This document shows, piece after piece, positions 30,157 to 38,219 of a DNA stretch of 64,000 nucleotides. Below the pieces are notes generated by a model, which saw only the letters and a list, made by a program, of their open reading frames with translations, searched no databases and had not been told where the DNA came from. Position 1 is the stretch's first letter, and each line of letters opens with the position of its first letter. Position numbers and translations under genes: made by a program. Source of the DNA: Streptomyces sp. C10-9-1 (GTDB lineage: Bacteria > Actinomycetota > Actinomycetes > Streptomycetales > Streptomycetaceae); contig NZ_JANHKP010000001.1 of the NCBI RefSeq assembly GCF_024497955.1, positions 545,776 to 609,775 on the forward strand, given 5' to 3'.

Positions 30157-32021
30157 GCGCGCTGCCGTGGCTGCTCGTCGCCGTCCCCCTGTGCTCCGGC
30201 GCCCTGCTGACGGCCGCCGGGAGGCGTGCCAACCGCCTGGCCCCCGTGCTCGGTCCCGCTCTCGCCGCGGCGACGCTCGTGCTGGCCGGGGCCGCGGCCG
30301 CCGTCCGCCCGGGTGCCGGTGCCCCGCTCCTGGCGGGGGTGCGCGCCGGGCTCGCGGTGGACGGGCTGTCGGCCGTCATGGTGGTCACCGTCGCCTCGGT
30401 GATGCTCTGCGTCCTGGTCTTCTCCGCCACGGAGTTCGGCCCGGAGGAGGACCTCGGGCGCTTCCACGGGCTGATGCTCTTCTTCGGCGGGGCGATGCTG
30501 CTCACCGTCACCGCGACCACGCTGCCGCTGCTGCTGATGGCCTGGGAGGCCATGGGCGCCAGCAGCTGGGCGCTGATCGGCTACTGGTGGCGGCAGCCGG
30601 CGCGGGTGCGCGCGGCGGACACGGCCTTCCTGGCCACCCGCAGCGCCGACCTGGGCCTGTATCTCGCGGCCGGGGCGGCGCTGGCCGGCGGGGCCGGGGG
30701 CCTGGAGCTGGCGCAGCTGCCCGCCGCCGCCTCGCCCTGGGTGCACGTGGCCGCCGGGGGCGTGGCGGCTGCGGCGCTCGGCAAGTCCGCCCAGCTGCCC
30801 CTGTCGTTCTGGCTGTCCCGCGCCATGCAGGGCCCGAGCCCGGTCTCGGCGCTGCTGCACTCGGCGACCATGGTCGCCGCCGGTGCCTATCTGCTGCTGC
30901 GGCTGCACCCGCTGCTCGCCGCCACCTCCTGGGCGGGTCCGCTGGTGGCCTGGACGGGTGCCCTGACGGCGCTGCTGCTGGGCGCCGTGGCCGTCGCCCA
31001 GCGGGATCTGAAGCAGCTTCTCGCCGCCTCCACCTGCGCCCAGATCGGCTACATGGTGCTGGCCGCGGGCAGCGGTGCGGTGGCGGGCGGCGTCACCCAG
31101 CTCGTGGCCCACGCGGCGGCCAAGTCGGCGCTCTTCCTGGCAGCCGGGGCCTGGCTCACCGCGCTGGGCACCAAGCAGCTGCCCGCCCTCAGGGGCGCCG
31201 CCCGCCGCTACCGGGCGGTCGGCACCGCGTTCGTCGTCTGCGCCCTGACCCTGGCGGGCCTCCCCCCGCTGTCGCTGTGGGCGGCCAAGGACGAGGTCCT
31301 CGCCGGGGCCCGCGCCGAGAGCGCGGGACTGTACGCGGTCGGCCTCGCGGGAGCGGCACTTGCGGCCGCCTACAGCGTCAAGGCCGTCTGGTACGTCACC
31401 CGGCCGCGGCCCGCGCGGGGTGCGGAGCGCTACGACACCGAGCAGCGCGGGACCCGGCACGTCGGACGCTCGGCGCCGCCTCCGCTCGCCGTGCTCACCG
31501 CCGCCGCGGCGGTGCTGGGCGTCCTGGCGCTGCCCGGCCCCGCGGCCTGGCTGAAACGCCTGGTGGGCAGCCCGGCGGAGCCCTCTCCGACCGCCTGGGA
31601 GCTGGTGCTGTCGGGGGCGCTCGCCGCCGCGGTGGCCGCCGCGGCCTGGTGGTGGGGCAACCGCCCGGGTGCGCTGCCCGCCGCGCCGCGCTGGGCCCGG
31701 GACTGGCTGCACCTGGAGCGGGCCGCCGACGCGCTGGTGGTGCGGCCGGTGCTCGCCCTGGCCCGGTCGCTCGCGGCCTTCGACGACCGGGTGGTGGACG
31801 GCGCGGTGCGGGCCGCCGCCCGCGGCGGACTGGCCGCGGCCCGGACCGCCCGCCGGGTGGACGACGACGGTATCGACGCGGCGGTCCGCGCCGTGGCCGC
31901 GGGGACCGGGCGGCTGGGCCGCTGGGCACGCCGCCCGCAGACCGGGCTGCTGCACCAGTACTACGCCCAGGCCGCGGTCGGCTTCGCGGTACTGGCCCTG
32001 ATCGTGCTTCTGGCGAGGTAG
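30153..32021 (+). CDS. nuoL: NADH-quinone oxidoreductase subunit L
   Basis: A 622-residue antiporter-like proton-pumping subunit with about 15 helices and a C-terminal arm-like extension. Hallmarks are LLLMAWEAMGASSWALIGYW (TM5 glutamate), LGKSAQLPLSFWLSRAMQGP followed by SPVSALLHSATMVAAG (TM7 lysine and TM8 His), and LLAASTCAQIGYMVLAAGSG. The usual AMEGPTP is AMQGPSP. The ATG overlaps the nuoK stop. Confidence 0.92.
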   Translation: MSALPWLLVAVPLCSGALLTAAGRRANRLAPVLGPALAAATLVLAGAAAAVRPGAGAPLLAGVRAGLAVDGLSAVMVVTVASVMLCVLVFSATEFGPEEDLGRFHGLMLFFGGAMLLTVTATTLPLLLMAWEAMGASSWALIGYWWRQPARVRAADTAFLATRSADLGLYLAAGAALAGGAGGLELAQLPAAASPWVHVAAGGVAAAALGKSAQLPLSFWLSRAMQGPSPVSALLHSATMVAAGAYLLLRLHPLLAATSWAGPLVAWTGALTALLLGAVAVAQRDLKQLLAASTCAQIGYMVLAAGSGAVAGGVTQLVAHAAAKSALFLAAGAWLTALGTKQLPALRGAARRYRAVGTAFVVCALTLAGLPPLSLWAAKDEVLAGARAESAGLYAVGLAGAALAAAYSVKAVWYVTRPRPARGAERYDTEQRGTRHVGRSAPPPLAVLTAAAAVLGVLALPGPAAWLKRLVGSPAEPSPTAWELVLSGALAAAVAAAAWWWGNRPGALPAAPRWARDWLHLERAADALVVRPVLALARSLAAFDDRVVDGAVRAAARGGLAAARTARRVDDDGIDAAVRAVAAGTGRLGRWARRPQTGLLHQYYAQAAVGFAVLALIVLLAR

Positions 32022-32025
32022 CCCT

Positions 32026-33531
32026 GTGCTCAGTGTCCTGATCTTCCTGCCCCTGCTGGTGTGCTGCGTCCTGCTGGTGCTGCCGCGCGGCCTGCCGGAC
32101 CGGAGGTGCGTGCAGGTGTGGATCGCCACCGCCGCGGTCGAGCTGGCGCTGGTGGCGTACCTGTGGGCGGCCTTCGACCCCGGCGGGGGGATCCAGGCCG
32201 AGGAGCGGGTGCGGTGGATCCCCGGCGCCGGGGTCGGCTACCACGTGGGCGTCGACGGCCTGTCGCTGCCGCTGGTGGCGCTGACCTGCCTGGTGTTCCT
32301 CGCCGCCGCCGTGTACTCGCTGCGCGAGACGCGGCGGGTGCGCGCGTACGTGTGCCTCTTCCTCTTCCTCCAGACCGTGTCCGTGGGCCTGTTCGTCGCC
32401 CTGGACCTGATCCTGTTCTTCGTCTTCTTCGACCTGTCGATCGTCGGCATGTTCTTCGTCATCGCGGGCTGGGGGCACGGCGAGCGGGCGCGGGCCGCGG
32501 CCCTGACCTTCTTCCTCTACACCTTCGTCGGCTCCCTGGCGCTGCTGCTCGGATTCATCGGGCTGTTCCTCGCCGCGACCCCGCACACCTTCGACATCGT
32601 CGACCTGACCCGGGAGAACCCGCTGGCCGGGCGCGGGACCTACGCGGGCCTCGTGCTGCTGGCGATCGGTGTGGGGCTGGCGGTCAAGACGCCCACCGTG
32701 CCCTTCCACACCTGGCTGCCGCCGGCCCACTCCGAGGCCCCCGCCGCCGGGTCGGCGGTGCTGGCGGGCATCCTGCTGAAGATGGGCGCCTACGGCTTCG
32801 TCCGCATCGCGATGCCGCTGCTGCCGGGCAGCTGGCGCCGGTACGCGCTGGTCGTCGTGGTGGTCGGTGCCGTCTCCGTGGTCTACGGGGCCCTGGTGGC
32901 CCTGGCGCAGACGGACCTCAAGCGCATGGTCGCCTACACCTCGGTCAACCACATGGGCTACATCGTGCTCGCCGTCGGCGCCGCCGGAACGCTCGCGGGC
33001 AGCGACGCGCAGGCCCGCTCCCTGGCGGTGACTGGCGCGGTCGTGCAGATGGTCAGCCACGGCCTGATCACCGGGGCGCTGTTCCTGCTCACCGGGGTCC
33101 TCTACGCCCGCGGGAGGACGTACGCGATCGACGCCTACGCGGGCGTCGCCGCACACGCCCCGCGGTTCGCGGCGCTCACCTTCGCGGCGGCGTTCGCCAG
33201 CCTCGGCATCCCCGGGTTCTCGGGATTCATCGCCGAGTTCCAGATCTTCACCGGCTCGCTGGGCCAGCAGACGGTGGCCACCGCCGTCGCTCTCACGGGG
33301 ATCCTGCTGACCGCCGCGCTGTTCCTGCGCGCCCTGCGGTCGATGCTGCTGGGCGCCCCGCGGCTGCCGGAGGCCGCCTCCGCCGGGGGGTTCGCCGACC
33401 TCGCCCGCCACGAGGCGTGGTCCGCGGGCCCGCTGATGGCCGTCGCCCTGGCGATCGGCGTCGCCCCGCGCTGGCTGCTGGACGTGGTCGAACCCGCGGG
33501 CCGTGCCGTCGTGGGGCTGGTGGCCCGGTGA
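32026..33531 (+). CDS. nuoM: NADH-quinone oxidoreductase subunit M
   Basis: A 501-residue antiporter-like subunit with 14 predicted helices. Landmarks are LILFFVFFDLSIVGMFFVI (the usual TM5 glutamate position is aspartate), AVKTPTVPFHTWLPPAHSEA with the TM7 lysine, LLKMGAYGFVRIAMPLLPG and TDLKRMVAYTSVNHMGYIV. The GTG start follows the nuoL stop by 4 bp, and the stop overlaps the nuoN GTG. Confidence 0.92.
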   Translation: MLSVLIFLPLLVCCVLLVLPRGLPDRRCVQVWIATAAVELALVAYLWAAFDPGGGIQAEERVRWIPGAGVGYHVGVDGLSLPLVALTCLVFLAAAVYSLRETRRVRAYVCLFLFLQTVSVGLFVALDLILFFVFFDLSIVGMFFVIAGWGHGERARAAALTFFLYTFVGSLALLLGFIGLFLAATPHTFDIVDLTRENPLAGRGTYAGLVLLAIGVGLAVKTPTVPFHTWLPPAHSEAPAAGSAVLAGILLKMGAYGFVRIAMPLLPGSWRRYALVVVVVGAVSVVYGALVALAQTDLKRMVAYTSVNHMGYIVLAVGAAGTLAGSDAQARSLAVTGAVVQMVSHGLITGALFLLTGVLYARGRTYAIDAYAGVAAHAPRFAALTFAAAFASLGIPGFSGFIAEFQIFTGSLGQQTVATAVALTGILLTAALFLRALRSMLLGAPRLPEAASAGGFADLARHEAWSAGPLMAVALAIGVAPRWLLDVVEPAGRAVVGLVAR

Positions 33532-34949
33532 ACCAGGACGTGGCGGCGCTCCTGCCGGAGGTCTCCCTGGCCGCGGCGGCCGTCCTCGGGCTCCTGGCCG
33601 GTTCCTGGCTGCCGCGCCGCCGCCAGTGGCTGGTCGCGGTGCTGGCCGCCGCCGCCTGCGCGGTCGGGCTGGCGGCCACGGGCATCGCGATGGCCCGCGG
33701 CACCGAGCAGGGCGTCTTCGCGGAGGTGTTCGCCGTCGACACGGCGACCGGGGCCGGGCGCCTGACGGTCCTGGGCGCGCTGCTGCTGGTGATCGGCCTG
33801 TCGGTGGAGACCGTCCGCGGTCATCCGCGGGAGAGCGAGTACTGGGTGCTGCTCCTGCTGACGGGGGCCGGCACCCTCGCCCTGGTCGGCGCGAACGACC
33901 TGCTGATGCTGTTCGCCGCCTACCTGCTCTCCAGCCTCCCGGCCTACGCCCTGGCCGGGTTCGCCAAGGACCCCCGGGGCACCGAGGCCGCGCTGAAGTA
34001 CTACCTGCTGGGCGCGCTGTTGGGGACGGCCATGCTCGCGGGCACCGCCCTGCTCTACGGCGGGGGCCGCGGCACGCTCTACCGGGAGCTGCGCGAGGCG
34101 CTGCCGGGCGCGCCGTTCGCGGTGGTGGCCCTCGGCCTGGTGGGCGTCCTCGCGGGGCTGCTGTTCAAGGCGGGCGGTGTCCCCGCGCACTTCTGGGTGC
34201 CCGACGTCGCCCAGGGGGCTCCCGCCCCGGTCGCCGCCTACGTCACCACCCTGCCCAAGGTGGGCGCGCTGGTCGCGGGCTACCGGCTCCTCCACCAGGC
34301 GCTGCCGGGGAGCGACGTGGACTGGCCGCTGCTGCTGGCCGTGCTCGCCGCCGCGACGATGACCCTCGGCAACCTCGCCGCGTTCTTCCAGACCGACGTG
34401 CGCAGACTGCTGGCCTACTCCGCCGTGAGCCAGGTCGGCTACCTGCTGATGGCCCTGGCGGTGGCCACCCGCAGCGACCTGGCGCAGCGGGGGCTGCTGT
34501 TCTACCTGGCCGCCTACGCCGCCACCAACCTCGGCGCGTTCGCCGTGGTCACCGAGCTGCCCCGGGCGCGGACCCTGGAGGGCTACCGGGGCCTGGCGGG
34601 CCGTCACCCCGGTCTCGCCGCGGTGCTGGTGGTGTGTCTGCTCGGCCTCGTCGGCACCCCGCCCACCGGGGTCTTCCTCGGCAAGCTGGAGATCTTCAGC
34701 GCGGCCGTGGACGGCGGCTACACCTGGCTCGCGGTGCTCGCCGTCGCCAACACGGTGGCCTCGCTCTTCTACTACCTGCGCTGGCTGGGGCAGGTGTTCG
34801 CGCGCACCGGACCGGCCCCGGCCGGGACGCAGGCGGCACTCGGCCGCTGGGCGGCCGGAACCGCGTACACCGCCGCCGCCGTGTCCCTGGCCCTCGGCCT
34901 CGCGGCCGGGGCGGTGCTGCCCTTCGCCACCGGGCCTCTGCTGCCCTGA
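33528..34949 (+). CDS. nuoN: NADH-quinone oxidoreductase subunit N
   Basis: A 473-residue antiporter-like subunit with 13-14 helices. The core motifs GLLFKAGGVPAHFWVPDVAQ (TM7 lysine), APAPVAAYVTTLPKVGAL and DVRRLLAYSAVSQVGYLLMA are intact, as is GTPPTGVFLGKLEIFSAAV near the end. It is the last gene of the operon. No nuoB-G or nuoI lies on either side, so the operon encodes the membrane arm only. Confidence 0.92.
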   Translation: MNQDVAALLPEVSLAAAAVLGLLAGSWLPRRRQWLVAVLAAAACAVGLAATGIAMARGTEQGVFAEVFAVDTATGAGRLTVLGALLLVIGLSVETVRGHPRESEYWVLLLLTGAGTLALVGANDLLMLFAAYLLSSLPAYALAGFAKDPRGTEAALKYYLLGALLGTAMLAGTALLYGGGRGTLYRELREALPGAPFAVVALGLVGVLAGLLFKAGGVPAHFWVPDVAQGAPAPVAAYVTTLPKVGALVAGYRLLHQALPGSDVDWPLLLAVLAAATMTLGNLAAFFQTDVRRLLAYSAVSQVGYLLMALAVATRSDLAQRGLLFYLAAYAATNLGAFAVVTELPRARTLEGYRGLAGRHPGLAAVLVVCLLGLVGTPPTGVFLGKLEIFSAAVDGGYTWLAVLAVANTVASLFYYLRWLGQVFARTGPAPAGTQAALGRWAAGTAYTAAAVSLALGLAAGAVLPFATGPLLP

Positions 34950-34962
34950 GGGGCGGGCTCCC

Positions 34963-34981
34963 GGGCCCGCGCCGCGGGCCC
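34963..34981 (+). terminator. Hairpin after the nuo operon
   Basis: GGGCCCGCG and CGCGGGCCC (9-bp arms, 1-nt centre), starting 14 bp after the nuoN stop, with flanking GC-rich pairing that could extend the stem. Confidence 0.5.
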
Positions 34982-35121
34982 GCTCCCCCGGGCCGGGCTT
35001 CCGGCGTCACCCTGCGGGACCTGCCGCGCCGGGGGTAGTGTCGGCAGGTGACGGACCGGCAGGAGCCGTCAGCCGTACCGCGGGGGCGGTACGCGACCGA
35101 CACCGGCATGGGGGATGCAGG

Positions 35122-35940
35122 GTGACCACAGCTCGTCCCGGGGCGCTGCGCGCGGCGGCGCCGCTGCTCGCCTTCTGCGTACTGGCCGCGGGGTGCTCCG
35201 CCGCACCGGACGGCGGCGGCGAGAGCGCATCCCCGTCGAAGGGCTCCCCCTCGGCGAAGGCGCCGGAACCCTCGCGGTCCACCGAGCCCGAGGGGGCGTT
35301 CGCGGCCGATCCCGACCGCCTTCCCCGTACCCGGGCCGAGGCGCTGGCTCTCGCCCGTGCCGTGGCGTTCCGGCCCGAGGAGTGGGGCGCCGACTTCGTC
35401 GCCCTGGCCCCCGGTGAGAGCGACCCGGGCACCTGGGCGGTCCTGGACGACGACTGCCGCTGGAGCCGGGAGCCGCTGCCCGACGGGGTGCTCGCCGCCG
35501 TGTCCCGCTACAGCGAACTCCCCCTGGGTGAGGGCCGGGGAGCGGTCCGGGTGACGGCCGCCGTCACCGTGCACACCACGGAGGCGGGCGCCGACACGCG
35601 GCTGAGCACCACCCTGGAGGAGGCGATGCGCTGCCCGGAGCAGGAGATCCGCGCGGGCGAGCGGATCACGGAGCTCAACTCGGTGGGCCGCCCGGCCGGT
35701 CAGGGGCAGAACTACGCGGACGACTCCGTCTTCGAGATGGGCACCCACGTCCGCAGCGTCGACGGACGGGCCCTGACCAGCCCCTACCACTGGACCGTGG
35801 ACCGGCTGGGCCCGGTGACGATCGCGGTCTCGGTCCGGGGCACCACGGGCGAGGGCTCCCCGGAGGCGACATCCGTCTCCTCGCACGGCACGGTGACCAT
35901 GCGGTCCCGCCTGGTCGACCTGCTGGGAGAGACGTCCTGA
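35122..35940 (+). CDS. Secreted lipoprotein of unknown function, first gene of the kinase operon
   Basis: A 272-residue lipoprotein: signal helix LRAAAPLLAFCVLAAGC with lipobox LAAGC (residue ~27), then a Ser/Pro/Lys linker and a globular domain (FRPEEWGADFVALAPGESD, LDDDCRWSREPLP, VDGRALTSPYHWTVDRLGPV). It resembles the sensor-like lipoproteins that accompany Streptomyces Ser/Thr kinases. Its TGA shares a base with the ATG of the kinase (TGATG), so it is probably a partner at the cell surface. The GTG at 35122 places the signal correctly. Confidence 0.75.
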   Translation: MTTARPGALRAAAPLLAFCVLAAGCSAAPDGGGESASPSKGSPSAKAPEPSRSTEPEGAFAADPDRLPRTRAEALALARAVAFRPEEWGADFVALAPGESDPGTWAVLDDDCRWSREPLPDGVLAAVSRYSELPLGEGRGAVRVTAAVTVHTTEAGADTRLSTTLEEAMRCPEQEIRAGERITELNSVGRPAGQGQNYADDSVFEMGTHVRSVDGRALTSPYHWTVDRLGPVTIAVSVRGTTGEGSPEATSVSSHGTVTMRSRLVDLLGETS

Positions 35941-38219
35941 TGCACCCGCCGCACTCCTCCGACCCGGCGTCGATCGCGGGCCACCGGCTCCTGGGCCGCC
36001 TCGGCGCGGGAGGCATGGGCGTGGTCCACCTGGCGCGTTCCGCCGGGGGCGCGCTGGTGGCGCTCAAGGTGGTCCACGCCGAGTTCGCGCAGGACGGCGG
36101 GTTCCGGGAGCGGTTCCGCCGGGAGGTGGACACGCTGCGCCGGGTGCGCAGTCCCTGGGTCGTCCCCTTCGTGGCCGCTGACCCCGACGCCCCGGCGCCG
36201 TGGCTGGCCACCGCCTTCGTCGCCGGGCCCTCGCTGGAGGAGGCCGTCGCCGCCCACGGTCCGCTGCCGCCGGCCTCGGCGCGCGCGCTGGGCCGGCGGC
36301 TCGCCGAGGCGCTGCGGGACGTCCACGCGGCCGGGCTGGTGCACCGGGACGTCAAGCCCGCGAACGTGCTCCTCGCCCTCGACGGCCCCCGCCTGATCGA
36401 CTTCGGCATCGCCCGCGAGCCGGAGGACACCGCGCTCACCGCGACCGGCCTGGTCGTCGGCACCCCGGGCTTCCTCGCGCCGGAGCAGGTCCAGGGAGGC
36501 GGGCGGGACGCGATCGGGCCGCCGAGCGACGTGTTCGCGCTGGGCTGCGTCCTGGCGTACGCGCAGACGGGGCGGCCCCCGTTCGGCACCGGCCCGGTCG
36601 ACGCCCTGCTGTTCCGCGCCGTGCACGAGAGCCCCGACCTGGACGGTGTGCCGGAGGAGTCGGCGGACCTGCTGCGCAGGTGTCTGGAGAAGGATCCGGC
36701 GCCGCGGCCGTCCGCGGCGGAGGTGGCGCGGGCGCTCGCCGCGCCGCGGGACGGCGCGGACGAGCCGCACTGGCTTCCCGAGGCGGTGACCCGGCTGGTC
36801 GCCGACCGCGCTGCCGCGGGGGCCGCGCTCCCGGACATCGAGCCGACCGCGGTCGACGCGGGGGCGGCCGGGCGGGGCGAGGACGGAGCCACCGACGCGG
36901 ACGGAACCGGCACCGACGGGGCCGGAACGGACGGGGCCGGAACGGACGGGGCCGCCGGGCGCCCTCCCGAGGCCGCCCCCGCCGACGGGGACGAGGAGGC
37001 GGAGCGCGAGGAGGCGGACGGACCGGGGCGGCGGCGCTTCCTGCTGCTCACCGGCGGCGGAGCACTCGCGGCGGGCGGCGGGGCCCTCGCCCTGTGGCGG
37101 TGGCGGGACGGGGACGGGGGGACCTCCGCCGCCCGGCCCGCCCACACCATCGCCCTCCAGGCGGACCTCTCGGGGGACGCGCGGCGCACCGGGACGGCCC
37201 AACTGCGGGGCGTGCGGCTGGCCGTCCAGGAATTCAACGCCCGGCGGGACGCCCCCTTCACCCTCTCCCTGGTCGTCAGGGACGACGGCGGCGACCCGCA
37301 ACGCGCGGCGGCGACGGCCGAGGAACTGGCGGCCGACTCCTCCGTCCTCGCCGTCGTCGGCCCCACCACGGAGGCGGCCGCCGAGGCCGTGCTGCCCGTC
37401 TACGACCGCGCCCTGCTGCCCCTGGTCTCGGTCACGGCGGGCGCGGTGAAGCTCCTCGTGCTCGGCGCCCGCTCCTTCGTGCAGGCCCGGCCGCACAACT
37501 CGCTGCTGCCCTTCTTCCTCAGCGCCCATCTGCGGGGCACCGCCGGGTCCCGCACCATCGGCATCGTCAACGACCGGGCGGCGGGCGACTACGGCTGGGA
37601 GATCGCCGGCACGCTCAGCAAGCTCCTGAACCAGGGAGGCCACCCCTATGTGCCCAAGGTGGTGAGCGGACGGTACGGCGGTTTCGGGCCGGCGATCGAC
37701 GCCCTGCTCGCCGGCGGCGCGGACTCCGTGGTCTTCGCCGGGCTGCACGAACGCGGTGCCCGGTTCGCCCGCACCCTGCACGAACGCGGCTTCACCGGGC
37801 CCCGGGCCGCCGCCCACGGGCTGCTCGACCCCCGGTTCGTCGAGGCCGCGGGCGAGGCCGCCGAGGGCTGGGTGATCGCCGCTCCCGCGCTCGACCCGGC
37901 GGAGCACCCCGGCGCAGAGCGGTTCACCGCGGCCCACCGCGCCCGCTTCGACGCCCCGCCCGCCCCGTTCGCGGCGGAGGCGTACGACGCGACCGGGCTC
38001 GTCGCCCACGCGCTGCGCGGTCTGGCCGCCCGCCGCCGGACCCGGGGGAACCTCACGGCCGCGATCCGCGGGACGAGCTACCGCGGCATCACCCAGACGC
38101 TGAGCTTCTCCGAGGAGAACGGCTCCCGCACCATCGACGGCACGGGCGTGCACCTGTGGCGGGTCGCCGGCGGGCGCCTGCGCTACACCGGGCCCGGCAC
38201 GCCCGTGATCCCCGGCTGA
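35940..38219 (+). CDS. Receptor Ser/Thr kinase with periplasmic-binding-protein ectodomain (copy 1)
   Basis: A 759-residue membrane kinase. The kinase domain spans about 14-270: GRLGAGGMGVVHLA P-loop, VALKVV lysine, HRDVKPANVLL catalytic loop, IDFGIA and GTPGFLAPEQV. Then come an acidic linker with repeated DGAGT, a single hydrophobic segment near 365 (RRRFLLLTGGGALAAGGGAL) and an extracellular type I periplasmic-binding domain (TIALQADLSGDARRTGTAQL, then VVGPTTEAAAEAVLPVYDR). The last part resembles LivJ-type amino-acid or amide receptors. Ligand binding outside could control phosphorylation inside. The stop overlaps the second kinase start. Confidence 0.88.
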   Translation: MHPPHSSDPASIAGHRLLGRLGAGGMGVVHLARSAGGALVALKVVHAEFAQDGGFRERFRREVDTLRRVRSPWVVPFVAADPDAPAPWLATAFVAGPSLEEAVAAHGPLPPASARALGRRLAEALRDVHAAGLVHRDVKPANVLLALDGPRLIDFGIAREPEDTALTATGLVVGTPGFLAPEQVQGGGRDAIGPPSDVFALGCVLAYAQTGRPPFGTGPVDALLFRAVHESPDLDGVPEESADLLRRCLEKDPAPRPSAAEVARALAAPRDGADEPHWLPEAVTRLVADRAAAGAALPDIEPTAVDAGAAGRGEDGATDADGTGTDGAGTDGAGTDGAAGRPPEAAPADGDEEAEREEADGPGRRRFLLLTGGGALAAGGGALALWRWRDGDGGTSAARPAHTIALQADLSGDARRTGTAQLRGVRLAVQEFNARRDAPFTLSLVVRDDGGDPQRAAATAEELAADSSVLAVVGPTTEAAAEAVLPVYDRALLPLVSVTAGAVKLLVLGARSFVQARPHNSLLPFFLSAHLRGTAGSRTIGIVNDRAAGDYGWEIAGTLSKLLNQGGHPYVPKVVSGRYGGFGPAIDALLAGGADSVVFAGLHERGARFARTLHERGFTGPRAAAHGLLDPRFVEAAGEAAEGWVIAAPALDPAEHPGAERFTAAHRARFDAPPAPFAAEAYDATGLVAHALRGLAARRRTRGNLTAAIRGTSYRGITQTLSFSEENGSRTIDGTGVHLWRVAGGRLRYTGPGTPVIPG
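36909..36953 (+). repeat. 15-bp tandem repeat in the kinase linker, three units
   Basis: GGAACGGACGGGGCC is present twice exactly (36924-36938, 36939-36953), with a third copy at two mismatches (36909-36923). It encodes GTDGA repeats in the cytoplasmic linker and is in frame, so its copy number can change without breaking the protein. Confidence 0.8.

Noticed and set aside
36200..38218. Upstream extension of the second receptor kinase frame
   Set aside because: This part runs in another frame through the first kinase gene and has no kinase motifs; the real start is the ATG overlapping the first kinase's stop.
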